A DNA stretch of 64,000 nt from Thiomicrorhabdus sp. ZW0627 (GTDB taxonomy: Bacteria > Pseudomonadota > Gammaproteobacteria > Thiomicrospirales > Thiomicrospiraceae), in contig NZ_JARUQR010000001.1 of NCBI RefSeq assembly GCF_029767005.1, forward strand, positions 367,028-431,027, in the 5' to 3' direction. Shown here piece after piece: positions 1 to 7,327 of this stretch. The first letter of the stretch is position 1, and each line of letters starts with the position of its first letter. The notes beneath the pieces were generated by a model that saw only the letters and a program-made list of their open reading frames with translations, ran no database searches and was not told the origin of the DNA. The translations under genes and the position numbers were made by a program.

Positions 1-137
1 TCTTCGCGCATCTTCGGCAAATAATCCGGAGTATTACGTTCAGAACGCTCATGCGCCAATAAGATCTGCAACCGATCTTTGGCCACATTAGCCGATTTCT
101 TTTTTCTTTGTCCAATTAGGTAATCGAGTAATGCCAT
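1..137 (-). CDS. minE: Cell division topological specificity factor MinE (3' end missing)
   Basis: The reverse strand from 137 reads [20 protein letters not shown] and continues through a DRLQIL segment to the window edge, so only about the first 45 residues are present. This matches the MinE N-terminus: an amphipathic membrane-targeting helix followed by the anti-MinCD segment. MinE stimulates MinD ATPase and drives the pole-to-pole oscillation that keeps division at mid-cell. The ATG lies 13 bp after the minD stop, so it is the last gene of a minC-minD-minE operon. The family identity is clear despite truncation by the window boundary. Confidence 0.93.
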   Translation of the reverse strand, partial: MALLDYLIGQRKKKSANVAKDRLQILLAHERSERNTPDYLPKMRE

Positions 138-150
138 TCTTTACTCCCTA

Positions 151-963
151 TTACTTGCCAAACAATTTTTTGAATAGGCCTTTTTTCTCAACCGTCAAGA
201 AGCGATGCTCGATTTCTTCGCCCAAGAAGCGATCAACCACATCGTTATAGGCCTGTGCCGCCGCTGAATTCTCATCCAAAACGACAGGAGAACCGGCATT
301 TGATGCATTCAATACATCTTCCGATTCCGGAATCGCACCCAACAACTTCACACTCAGAAGATCAATTACATCTTCGACTGACAGCATTTCACCAGTCTCT
401 ACGCGTGCCGGGTTGTATCGAGTCAGAACCAAATGCTCGACGATCGGAGCGTCGCCGTTTTCCGCACGTTTGGATTTCGCCTGAAGAATGCCCAGAATAC
501 GATCCGAATCACGTACCGAAGAAACTTCAGGGTTGGTGACAATCAACGCTTCATCGGCAAAATAAAGTGCCAATTGCGCGCCCTTTTCGATACCTGCTGG
601 AGAATCACATACGATGTAGTCAAACCCGGCTTCTTTCAAATCTTCGATGACTTTCTCGACGCCTTCAAGAGTCAGGGCGTCCTTATCACGGGTCTGTGAC
701 GCTGCAAGAATGTACAGGTTCGGTACACGCTTATCTTTGATCAGTGCCTGCTGTAGACTCGCTTCACCTTGCACGACGTTGACGAAGTCATAAACCACAC
801 GGCGTTCGCACCCCATAATGAGGTCAAGATTACGCAAACCCACATCGAAATCGATGACCGCAACTTTATAGCCTTTTAAAGCCAAACCGGTTGAAAAACT
901 TGCACTTGTGGTGGTTTTACCCACGCCTCCCTTACCGGAGGTCACTACGACTACACGAGACAC
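151..963 (-). CDS. minD: Septum site-determining protein MinD
   Basis: A 270-residue ParA/MinD-type ATPase. The deviant Walker A motif KGGVGKTT is at residues 11-18, the ADP-sensing segment VIDFDVGLRNLDLI near 36-49, and the Walker B-like stretch with D120 precedes SPAG. The C-terminal amphipathic helix (KKGLFKKLFGK, 260-270) is the membrane-targeting sequence. ATP-bound MinD binds the inner membrane, recruits MinC to block FtsZ, and is released by MinE. The start codon is GTG, supported by an AAAGGAG ribosome-binding site six bases upstream. It sits between minC and minE, and length is normal for the family. Confidence 0.97.
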   Translation of the reverse strand: MSRVVVVTSGKGGVGKTTTSASFSTGLALKGYKVAVIDFDVGLRNLDLIMGCERRVVYDFVNVVQGEASLQQALIKDKRVPNLYILAASQTRDKDALTLEGVEKVIEDLKEAGFDYIVCDSPAGIEKGAQLALYFADEALIVTNPEVSSVRDSDRILGILQAKSKRAENGDAPIVEHLVLTRYNPARVETGEMLSVEDVIDLLSVKLLGAIPESEDVLNASNAGSPVVLDENSAAAQAYNDVVDRFLGEEIEHRFLTVEKKGLFKKLFGK

Positions 964-1031
964 TCTGACTCCTTTAACATCTATCTAAAGATGGTGAAAT
1001 GTTTCTAAATGATTTTAAAAATTTTGTTTAA

Positions 1032-1724
1032 TTATAGTAGCTTAAAATTTAATTGTTCGTTCATTAAAGCAACTTCGACAAAACCGGTTTTATACTCAGG
1101 CAGAATATCTTCCGATAACTGATATAGCCCGGCAATGCAGACCAGTTCCGCATCAATCTTCTGGGCGAAAATCCGTGCAGAGATTTCACCTTGAGAGCCG
1201 GCAAACACCTTGCCTCGAATGGTACCGTAAACGTGAACGTTACCGTCGGCAATGATCTCGGCACCCGGGTTCACCGATCCCATAACGATCAAATCACGAT
1301 CTTTAGCATAAATCTGCTGACCGGAACGTACTGCGTGATTGACGACCATCGCGGTTTTAAGACCCGTTTGCTCTTCGGCACCACCCTGCTCTTTTTTCTC
1401 TTTTGGTCGTTTTTTGGATTTCACTTCTTCTGTAAATACGGCCAGCCCTGCATAATTCGCCTGCTCTTTAATAGCCTCATCCTGGGTTCTTATCCCGATA
1501 GGGATCATCTGCTTCTGATGCAACAGCTCAACTAAAAGTGCCAAAAAGGTGGGATCCAAATTATCGACTTCCGGCTCTAAGACCACTGGAATGCCGACGA
1601 AAAAATCAGGAGCTTGACTGACCTTGGCTTCCAACGCCTCTTTGGTCTGTTCAATGTCGTTACTGAAAAGTTTTAAAACCGTTAAAGAAAGAATAGACCC
1701 CTTAAGGTCAATGACTTTATTCAT
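1032..1724 (-). CDS. minC: Septum site-determining protein MinC
   Basis: A 230-residue protein with the two-domain MinC plan. The N-terminal half (about 1-105) inhibits FtsZ polymerisation. A charged Lys/Glu-rich linker (about 103-118) follows, then the C-terminal beta-helix domain (about 124-230) with the GSVNPGAEIIADGNVHVYG and GEISARIFAQ stretches that dimerise and bind MinD. First gene of minCDE; the minD start lies 68 bp further on. A sigma70-type promoter lies about 50 bp upstream of the ATG. Identity rests on C-terminal motifs and operon position. Confidence 0.95.
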   Translation of the reverse strand: MNKVIDLKGSILSLTVLKLFSNDIEQTKEALEAKVSQAPDFFVGIPVVLEPEVDNLDPTFLALLVELLHQKQMIPIGIRTQDEAIKEQANYAGLAVFTEEVKSKKRPKEKKEQGGAEEQTGLKTAMVVNHAVRSGQQIYAKDRDLIVMGSVNPGAEIIADGNVHVYGTIRGKVFAGSQGEISARIFAQKIDAELVCIAGLYQLSEDILPEYKTGFVEVALMNEQLNFKLL

Positions 1725-1775
1725 AATGTTATTTTTATTCTCTGGAAAGGTTGAGAGCAGTTCTATTTGAAATGC

Positions 1776-1804
1776 AGTCTACTAGAGCCTTCCAGACCTG
1801 TCAA
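1776..1804 (-). promoter_or_regulatory. Predicted sigma70 promoter of minCDE
   Basis: On the reverse strand a perfect TTGACA (1799-1804) is separated by 17 bases from TAGACT (1776-1781). Transcription would start near 1769, about 45 bases upstream of the minC ATG. Box identity and spacing are good; no operator is evident. Confidence 0.6.
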
Positions 1805-1908
1805 TTCGGGCTTTGAAGATACTGTAGAATTTATCGACCAGCATGGTTTCTTCGCAAAATCCAACCATAATAACAGTGTGTGAAAGGATTGACTTGTTTT
1901 AAAAAACG

Positions 1909-1920
1909 AGCAGGCCTGCT
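1909..1920 (-). terminator. CAGGCCTG-core hairpin after the exosortase gene
   Basis: The perfect palindrome AGCAGGCCTGCT is followed on the reverse strand by CGTTTTTT, the layout of a short intrinsic terminator about 47 bp beyond the exosortase stop. The effective stem is short, so strength is uncertain. Together with its flank (1910-1931) it nearly repeats the sequence at 31453-31474. Confidence 0.45.
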
Positions 1921-1965
1921 GGCTTTGTAAAAGATAGAAACCAACTGTAAAACACCCGAAACAAC

Positions 1966-2469
1966 TCACCCTGTGAATGTTTTCTTTTGAATGATCCGAA
2001 CATAATTCGTGTACAGATAAAACAGTCCCAAGGTCAACAATGCAACACTGTATCGTCCAATCCAATCATGAACCAAATGAAACTGCTCCGGCTGGTCTAT
2101 AACAACTAACGTGATAAAAAGCATACGAAGCGTATTGATCACTAACACAGCGCAATACCCAATCAACAGCCACAGGGCTTTGCTCTGTAAAGAAGTAGGA
2201 TAAGCAAGAATCGCCGCTGCCAATAAAAGATATGGGGTCAGACCATTACACTCATGCAGAATCTTCAAATGCATGCCATTATCCAACAAAAGACTCTCGG
2301 CTTGAAAATGAACGGGAAGATCAAAAATAGAGACCCAAAGGTGGGTGATGTGAATCGTTAATCCGGTTTGAAGCTGGTTAACGATAAAGAGCGGGCTCAA
2401 CCCATCAAAGAAAAGCAAAAAAAAGAGCGCTCCCACCCAGACTGCATAGCGAATTGCAAAGCCTATCAT
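1966..2469 (-). CDS. Small exosortase/archaeosortase-family transpeptidase
   Basis: A 167-residue, very hydrophobic protein with about five membrane segments. It carries the three family-specific catalytic residues: Cys74 in HECNGL, Arg115 in NTLRML, and His134 in HDWIGR. Exosortases cleave a C-terminal tripartite signal (short motif, membrane helix, basic tail) from exported proteins and probably join them to another envelope molecule. The gene is downstream of, and 41 bp from, an exported protein that has just such a tail, so this looks like a dedicated enzyme-substrate pair. It is shorter than classical EpsH-type exosortases and resembles compact single-substrate types. I cannot assign the subfamily (XrtH-like is one possibility). 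Confidence 0.85.
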   Translation of the reverse strand: MIGFAIRYAVWVGALFFLLFFDGLSPLFIVNQLQTGLTIHITHLWVSIFDLPVHFQAESLLLDNGMHLKILHECNGLTPYLLLAAAILAYPTSLQSKALWLLIGYCAVLVINTLRMLFITLVVIDQPEQFHLVHDWIGRYSVALLTLGLFYLYTNYVRIIQKKTFTG

Positions 2470-2510
2470 CTGAGTGGTGCGCCCTTTTGTTTAATCGACT
2501 TTAGAGACGA

Positions 2511-4037
2511 TTATTTAGACAGTTTTCTGCGTGCAATCAAGGCTCCCAATCCCAAGAAACCAAGGATACTTGCTAACAAGCTACCATTATCGTAAACGCT
2601 GAATGCATTACCACTGGCTGGAATATATCCAGTTAAATCAGTCGGGGCCGTAGTCCCTGTCGGGGCCGTTTGATCCGTCGATACGATTGGCACCATGCGG
2701 ATAGTAAACGTATCTTGAGGCAAGGCGCTTACATCACCAACTTCAACCATATAAGTCAATCCCAGGTTCAGCAAATCTTCAATTCGATCAACTGAATAAC
2801 GTGAATCAAGAGACCATGTTTCTAAAACACTCATAGGAACAGGTGCAAAATTTTCTTTCTGACCATATTTCCATTGGGTACCGTCCCAAAATGCGCGCAA
2901 TAACGCATCCGTTGTGGCATCACTGTCGTGATCGAAGAAAATACCTGCCGGAACAAACGTACTCGGAATCCACTTACCGAATAAAGTTGGATAATTACTC
3001 GTCTTCACAGCCACAGATTGAATTGTGCCTGCATCCGCCAATGTCACATCATAACCTGCCGAACGGGTATCGAAGAAACCATTCGGATCGGCTGTAGCAG
3101 GATCATAATTAGGATCTGCAGGGTCCGTAATCACCTTGTCGTCAATACCAAACAAACCAGTTGAGAATTTTGCCAGGTCGGTTAAATCCCAAAAATTGTT
3201 CGTTGTATCCGCATCAGTATTATCACCTACCGCCAAATGCAGATTGGTTCTTACTGAATCGGCATAGGATGCATCCGTAATTTTCTTGAAATCAGCACCA
3301 ACACCAAAACCTAACTCGATTTTAAAGCCATCAAGGCGTTTGTCGGTGTAGTTGTTCAACTTCTGAAGAACCGTATATCGTCTGACAGCAGTCTCAGCAG
3401 AACTGGTGACGCCTTTATCAACATTGAAAACGATGTCGATTCCTTTCGAACCATCCAAAGTAGCTGAGGATGGTAAGGCCGCCACTTTAAAACGCTTATG
3501 TGTCTGGTAAGGACTGCCGCATAAAGTCGGAGCCGGTTTAGCGGTATCTAAATAACCGGTATAACCCAAATTCGTTTCTTCCGTGCTTAAGTCATCCGCA
3601 CTCAGATAAGAGGTTGTCATAATACAACTTGCCGGGCGACCGTTTGTTAAGTTACTGATTGTATCGGTTGTAATGACCTTGATTCCCGCCGGTTCACCAA
3701 CCGGCCAGTTTTTACCGGTCAGACGCCCCATTAAAGTCCCTGATCCTACGCCATCGTAGATCAAACTTTGGAAGGTATCACCCGAAACCATAGCGTTATA
3801 AGAACCATCGGTTTCATTAAATGTTTTATTCAAAACCGCACCGGTTTCCGCATCAACTATTTTGACTTCAATATTTCCAAGATTCCAACCACCAAAGCCA
3901 TTTTTCCATTCTTCAGTCAAATTTGAACTAGGAGTGCCTTGGGCAACACCTACAATTTGACCCGCTTGAACGGTTGGCACTGCCATCAAACAAGCTGAAG
4001 CAATCATGCTCAGTTTGAACATTTTAGATATTTGCAT
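2511..4037 (-). CDS. Exported surface protein with C-terminal exosortase sorting signal
   Basis: About 508 residues. The N-terminal signal peptide (hydrophobic core LSMIASACLMAV, cleavage after VQA) is followed by a large exported region beginning with a GFGGWNLGNIEV segment. The last 27 residues form a sorting signal: YDNG, a 17-residue hydrophobic helix, then RRKLSK. The motif before the helix is not the canonical VPEP. The domain resembles the group named choice-of-anchor F, but I cannot confirm that. Two in-frame ATGs lie near the start; GGAGG directly abuts the one at 4043 and is six bases from that at 4037, so 4037 is preferred. It is co-directional with the exosortase and divergent from a LuxR-type regulator. 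Function is unknown, probably surface-exposed. Confidence 0.8.
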   Translation of the reverse strand: MQISKMFKLSMIASACLMAVPTVQAGQIVGVAQGTPSSNLTEEWKNGFGGWNLGNIEVKIVDAETGAVLNKTFNETDGSYNAMVSGDTFQSLIYDGVGSGTLMGRLTGKNWPVGEPAGIKVITTDTISNLTNGRPASCIMTTSYLSADDLSTEETNLGYTGYLDTAKPAPTLCGSPYQTHKRFKVAALPSSATLDGSKGIDIVFNVDKGVTSSAETAVRRYTVLQKLNNYTDKRLDGFKIELGFGVGADFKKITDASYADSVRTNLHLAVGDNTDADTTNNFWDLTDLAKFSTGLFGIDDKVITDPADPNYDPATADPNGFFDTRSAGYDVTLADAGTIQSVAVKTSNYPTLFGKWIPSTFVPAGIFFDHDSDATTDALLRAFWDGTQWKYGQKENFAPVPMSVLETWSLDSRYSVDRIEDLLNLGLTYMVEVGDVSALPQDTFTIRMVPIVSTDQTAPTGTTAPTDLTGYIPASGNAFSVYDNGSLLASILGFLGLGALIARRKLSK

Positions 4038-4087
4038 TTCCATCCTCCGATACGATCTTTTCTGAATTTATAGTGTCACCCGACCAA

Positions 4088-4105
4088 GGGTAAGTAAAAT
4101 TACCC
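4088..4105. promoter_or_regulatory. Palindrome GGGTAA-N6-TTACCC in the divergent control region
   Basis: A perfect inverted repeat with six-base arms and a six-base centre, about 50 bp upstream of the surface-protein start. It could be an operator for the adjacent LuxR-type regulator or a hairpin in the 5' leader of the surface-protein mRNA. Its position between the divergent genes is the only functional evidence. Confidence 0.4.
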
Positions 4106-4162
4106 ATAAGTATTTTATGGTATTCTGGGCTTAAGTATAAACAAAACCTAATACGCTTGCAT

Positions 4163-4176
4163 CCCCCGTTCGGGGG
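4163..4176. other. GC-rich hairpin CCCCCG-TT-CGGGGG
   Basis: A perfect six-pair stem with a two-base loop in an otherwise AT-rich divergent promoter region. No T-run follows on either strand, so it is not an ordinary terminator. It may separate the two divergent promoters or serve as a protein-binding site. Confidence 0.35.
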
Positions 4177-4211
4177 AAATTTTCATAAATTTGATTCTAT
4201 GTTTTTCAATC

Positions 4212-4225
4212 TTGATTTTTATCAA
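4212..4225 (+). promoter_or_regulatory. Perfect FNR/Anr-type box upstream of the LuxR-family gene
   Basis: TTGAT-TTTT-ATCAA matches the FNR consensus TTGAT-N4-ATCAA at all ten defined bases. A -10-like TATCTT at 4246-4251 would place the transcription start near 4259, putting the box centre (4218.5) close to -41, the standard class II activation position. The downstream gene is the LuxR-type regulator starting at 4310. An oxygen-responsive activator is therefore inferred. Confidence 0.6.
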
Positions 4226-4309
4226 CAAAATACCGTTATTTTTGCTATCTTTTTAAATAATGACCCTCATAAAATTGTTGGTAAAAACTAGATAAAGGGA
4301 TTTTCTTCA

Positions 4310-5134
4310 ATGCACAACCTTCCAGACAACATAGCTAAAAGCCCTTGTTCATCGGTAACCAATTTATTTACGGATACGGAGTTCCTACAAAAACTCACAC
4401 ACATCCAATCCTGCTTGATTTATGGTCACAACATACAAGCCATACTTAAGACGGAGGTGCCTTTCATCACCGAAACAACAGAATGCAAAATCATGGCGAT
4501 TTGCTTGGAACAACAGGGCAGATTACAACTTGAATTTATTCTGGATAGAAAAAAACAACTGATTAAGAACTTGAAAAAACTGAACGTCGTTCCCGGTCAA
4601 CTGGACCTTTCAAATTTCATGAAGCAACATGAAACCGAAATGTTGGAAGAAGGCAGTTACACCGAATTCAGAACACTTTTCAATTTTTTTGAGGGTTTAT
4701 TAACCGAGACCAAGTGCCAACAACTTGAACAAGCTATTAAATTCCAATCAGCTTTGGTGTTACCTATTTTCAGTTACGATGATCAAAAAATCGGTTATTC
4801 AATCTTCGTCTTTCATGAAAATGAAAAACCAAATCTCACCAACTTGAAAAAAATTAATAAGCTTTTTCAAGCCATTGTTCAACCACTCTATGATCAGGAA
4901 AGTAAAATTTTCTACTCTAAGTGCAATCGTGTTTGCACAGAAATGCCGATGCTGACCGCTACGGAGAAACGAATCATCAAATTGCTTCTACAAGCGAAGA
5001 ACTACCCAAAAATCGCAGACGAGCTGAATATTAGTTTGAACACCGTCAAAACCCATATGAAAAACATTTTCTTCAAATACCAGGTTCACTCAAAGTTAGC
5101 CCTATATAACAAAATAAAAGGCAGTAGCTTCTAA
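4310..5134 (+). CDS. LuxR-family transcriptional regulator
   Basis: 274 residues. The C-terminal part (about 214-270) is a LuxR/GerE helix-turn-helix: LTATEKRIIKLLLQ, then KIADELNISLNTVKTHMKN, with the conserved TVKTH recognition helix. The N-terminal 200 residues look like a GAF-like sensory fold, but no ligand motif is recognisable, and there is no response-regulator receiver domain. It is divergent from the surface protein-exosortase pair, which it plausibly controls. A perfect FNR-type box lies upstream. The ribosome-binding site AAGGGA is about ten bases before the ATG. The DNA-binding class is certain; targets and signal are inferred. Confidence 0.85.
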   Translation: MHNLPDNIAKSPCSSVTNLFTDTEFLQKLTHIQSCLIYGHNIQAILKTEVPFITETTECKIMAICLEQQGRLQLEFILDRKKQLIKNLKKLNVVPGQLDLSNFMKQHETEMLEEGSYTEFRTLFNFFEGLLTETKCQQLEQAIKFQSALVLPIFSYDDQKIGYSIFVFHENEKPNLTNLKKINKLFQAIVQPLYDQESKIFYSKCNRVCTEMPMLTATEKRIIKLLLQAKNYPKIADELNISLNTVKTHMKNIFFKYQVHSKLALYNKIKGSSF

Positions 5135-5174
5135 CCTCATAACAAAACCAATGCCCATTAACCAGGCCCCGAAA

Positions 5175-5206
5175 ACAAAAAAGCCCGGTTACTAACAAGC
5201 CGGGCC
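5175..5206 (-). terminator. Intrinsic terminator of the small exported-protein gene
   Basis: On the reverse strand a GCCCGG...CCGGGC stem is followed by TTTTTTG, about 30 bp past the stop of the 5238-5579 gene. The U-run is only on the reverse-strand transcript, but the hairpin also lies just after the LuxR-type gene on the other strand. Confidence 0.75.
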
Positions 5207-5237
5207 AATTGAGTTTAACGACAAATCAAAAAAGGAA

Positions 5238-5579
5238 TTAGCGCTTGCCCGCGCCACCTGAATGATTCATTCCCATTGAACCGCCATTCTTCACTCCACT
5301 ATCAAAGCTACGGTTCATTGGACGGTTAACGCTACGATCACCCTGACCATTGCTTATCTGTTGCTGCTTCTCGTAGCGATATTCATAGGTATTCTTATTC
5401 TGTTTCTGATACTGGTTACTAGTGCTTTTAGGAACTTCCGGTCCGACTCGATCCTGATTCTGCAACTGAATCTGGTCTCTTGTCTGTAATTGAATGTTCT
5501 CTGCTGCATCCGCTACTGCCGAAGTTCCGGTCAATACAAACCCAAACATACCGATTGTAATAACTTCTTTAATTGTCAT
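5238..5579 (-). CDS. Small exported Q/N-rich protein of unknown function
   Basis: 113 residues with no recognised family. The first 25 residues form a signal peptide (hydrophobic GMFGFVLTGTSAVADA, likely cleaved after ADA). The mature part is highly hydrophilic and low-complexity: many Gln and Asn in LQLQ/QNQ patterns, a Tyr-rich YEYRYEKQQQ patch, and a Gly/Ser/Met-rich tail ending in GGAGKR. It has no cysteine and is predicted to be disordered. A strong ribosome-binding site (AAGGTGG) and its own terminator support real expression. It sits beside the exosortase locus regulator, but any link is only proximity. Confidence 0.7.
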   Translation of the reverse strand: MTIKEVITIGMFGFVLTGTSAVADAAENIQLQTRDQIQLQNQDRVGPEVPKSTSNQYQKQNKNTYEYRYEKQQQISNGQGDRSVNRPMNRSFDSGVKNGGSMGMNHSGGAGKR

Positions 5580-5816
5580 GCGTCCACCTTTTGGTTAGTT
5601 ATTATTCAAGAATCCATGCATCCTTTTACGATTATACTAAATGGGAAAATTTCACACGTCAATATTAAAAAGTGATTTTTTTACATTTACCTGCTTTTTA
5701 ACAAGTAGGACAAATGTCTTAAAATAAATTTTTTTTATTAAAATTCATAACATTAGCAATGAATCGCTTTTAGTTTTATACTTAGAGTCTAGGATATTAT
5801 ATGGCGGTGAGTAACT

Positions 5817-6839
5817 ATGTCTTCACGTTACAACCATGCTTCATTGGAAGAAGCGGATGCCACACTGGGATACATTCTCGACATCGTCTCCGACGGAGTA
5901 TGGGACTGGAACGCCACGACTGGACACGTACAACGCAGTCCAGGCTGGTATCGCATGCTAGGATATGAAGTTAACAGCTTCGAAGAAAGTGTCTTTACAT
6001 GGGAAAATGTCATCCATCCCGATGACTATGAAAAGGTCATGCAACACTTTGAAGCCTACATCCGTGGCGATATTAATGAATATCGAATTCAGTACCGCTG
6101 CAGAAAAGCCGACGGCTCTTATCTGTGGATCGAAGACTCCGGTAAAATCGTCGCCCGTAGTGCTGACGGTAATGTAGAGCGCATGATCGGCGCCCATACC
6201 GATATAAACGAAGAAAAAAACGCACAAAAAAAACTTCGACGTCAAAACCAACTGCTTCAAAACGACAACTCGACGCTCGAAAGCCTTATCAACCAACGCG
6301 CCGGCGAACTCATAAAACTCAATCATAAACTTAAGTCACAGGTCGAAGAGGCTCAATACAATGCATCACACGATGTATTGACTGGTGCCTTCAACAGAAG
6401 ATGTTTCGAAGAGCGCTTCCATCAGGAGCTCGATCGTGTAAAACGCTATGCGCACCCTTTAAGTGTCATTTTAGTGGATGTTGATGACTTTAAAGTTTTC
6501 AATGATAACTACGGACATAAAATGGGAGATGAGGTGTTGCGCTGTGTTGCGAATCTCTTGAAGCAACACCTTCGTGACAGTGACCTGCTCGCCCGATGGG
6601 GGGGTGAGGAGTTCATTGCCATACTTCCCAACACCAAACTTGAACAAGCGGCGGAGAAAGCGGAACAATTACGTCAAATCATCGCCAATACCCATTTTCT
6701 GGATAAAGCCAATATTACGTGCAGTTTTGGGGTAACAGCCTATACGCAAGGAGATACATCGGACTCAATCTTCTCTCGTGCCGACAAAGCACTTTACAAA
6801 GCCAAATCACTGAATAGAAACAACATTCAAACCATCTAA
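5817..6839 (+). CDS. PAS-GGDEF diguanylate cyclase
   Basis: 340 residues, no membrane segment. A PAS domain with its PAC segment covers about 20-132 (DGVWDWNATTGHVQRS; GSYLWIEDSGKIV). A coiled coil (about 133-180) and a GGDEF domain (about 185-338) follow. The active site is GGEEF at 262-266, and RDSD at 253-256 is an intact inhibitory I-site five residues before it. It should make c-di-GMP from GTP with product feedback, controlled by a cytoplasmic PAS signal of unknown nature. It is monocistronic, followed by the tRNA cluster on the other strand. The start is supported by a GGTGAG ribosome-binding site. Confidence 0.93.
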   Translation: MSSRYNHASLEEADATLGYILDIVSDGVWDWNATTGHVQRSPGWYRMLGYEVNSFEESVFTWENVIHPDDYEKVMQHFEAYIRGDINEYRIQYRCRKADGSYLWIEDSGKIVARSADGNVERMIGAHTDINEEKNAQKKLRRQNQLLQNDNSTLESLINQRAGELIKLNHKLKSQVEEAQYNASHDVLTGAFNRRCFEERFHQELDRVKRYAHPLSVILVDVDDFKVFNDNYGHKMGDEVLRCVANLLKQHLRDSDLLARWGGEEFIAILPNTKLEQAAEKAEQLRQIIANTHFLDKANITCSFGVTAYTQGDTSDSIFSRADKALYKAKSLNRNNIQTI

Positions 6840-6913
6840 GTGCTCACAAACCACTCTGATTCAAAAACCGATGTGAATATTCACAAGTTGATATGAAGTC
6901 TTTTAGAAAATAA

Positions 6914-7000
6914 TGGTGCCCAGGGCCGGAGTCGAACCGGCACAGTGTTTCCACCGGGGGATTTTAAGTCCCCTGCGTCTACCAATTTCGCCACCTGGGC
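6914..7000 (-). tRNA. leuZ: tRNA-Leu (anticodon UAA)
   Basis: An 87-nt reverse-strand tRNA with encoded CCA. The acceptor stem pairs GCCCAGG with CCTGGGC, the variable arm is long as in leucine tRNAs, the anticodon loop CTTAAAA gives UAA, and the T-arm GGTTCGACTCC is present. It is the last of three tRNAs in the order Gly-Cys-Leu after pgsA, as in E. coli glyW-cysT-leuZ. Confidence 0.97.
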
Positions 7001-7058
7001 ATACAGAAAGTACCGGAGTACCTTAGAAAGAATTCGTGTCAATTTACGAGGGGTAAAT

Positions 7059-7132
7059 TGGAGGCGGAACCCGGAGTCGAACCGAGGTCCACGGATTTGC
7101 AATCCGCTGCATAGCCACTCTGCCATTCCGCC
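7059..7132 (-). tRNA. cysT: tRNA-Cys (anticodon GCA)
   Basis: A 74-nt reverse-strand tRNA with encoded CCA. The acceptor GGCGGAA pairs with TTCCGCC, the anticodon loop ATTGCAAAT gives GCA, and the T-loop is GGTTCGACTCC. Middle gene of the Gly-Cys-Leu cluster. Confidence 0.97.
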
Positions 7133-7136
7133 ATAT

Positions 7137-7211
7137 TGGAGCGGGAAACGAGGATCGAACTCGCGACCCCAACCTTGGCAAGGTTGTGCTCTACCGCTGA
7201 GCTATTCCCGC
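7137..7211 (-). tRNA. glyW: tRNA-Gly (anticodon GCC)
   Basis: A 75-nt reverse-strand tRNA with encoded CCA. It begins GCGGGAATAGCTCAG, has the anticodon loop CTTGCCAAG giving GCC, and a T-loop AGTTCGATCCT. First gene of the cluster, only 4 bp from tRNA-Cys and directly behind a strong promoter. Confidence 0.97.
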
Positions 7212-7223
7212 TGATGAGGGCGT

Positions 7224-7251
7224 ATTATAGGGCTTTCCCAATTAAGGTCAA
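7224..7251 (-). promoter_or_regulatory. Predicted sigma70 promoter of the tRNA-Gly-Cys-Leu operon
   Basis: On the reverse strand TTGACC (7246-7251) is separated by 16 bases from a perfect TATAAT (7224-7229). The start would be near 7217, just ahead of the tRNA-Gly 5' end. The bases after the -10 box (ACGCCCTC) form a GC-rich discriminator, typical of stably expressed tRNA promoters under stringent control. Confidence 0.75.
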
Positions 7252-7327
7252 GCTATTTTATTAAAGAATCTCGTTTTTTCACTCTTGCCCCGGTAGCTAT
7301 AAACGAGTTATAAATTCTTAATGCAAA

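Noticed and set aside
1763-2065. 100-residue reverse-strand frame between the exosortase and minC
   Set aside because: It overlaps the exosortase in another frame, spans the hairpin at 1909-1920, has a mixed Cys/Ser-rich translation and no ribosome-binding site.
6881-7214. Open frames on both strands across the tRNA cluster
   Set aside because: They translate tRNA genes and their complement; the tRNAs explain the sequence fully.
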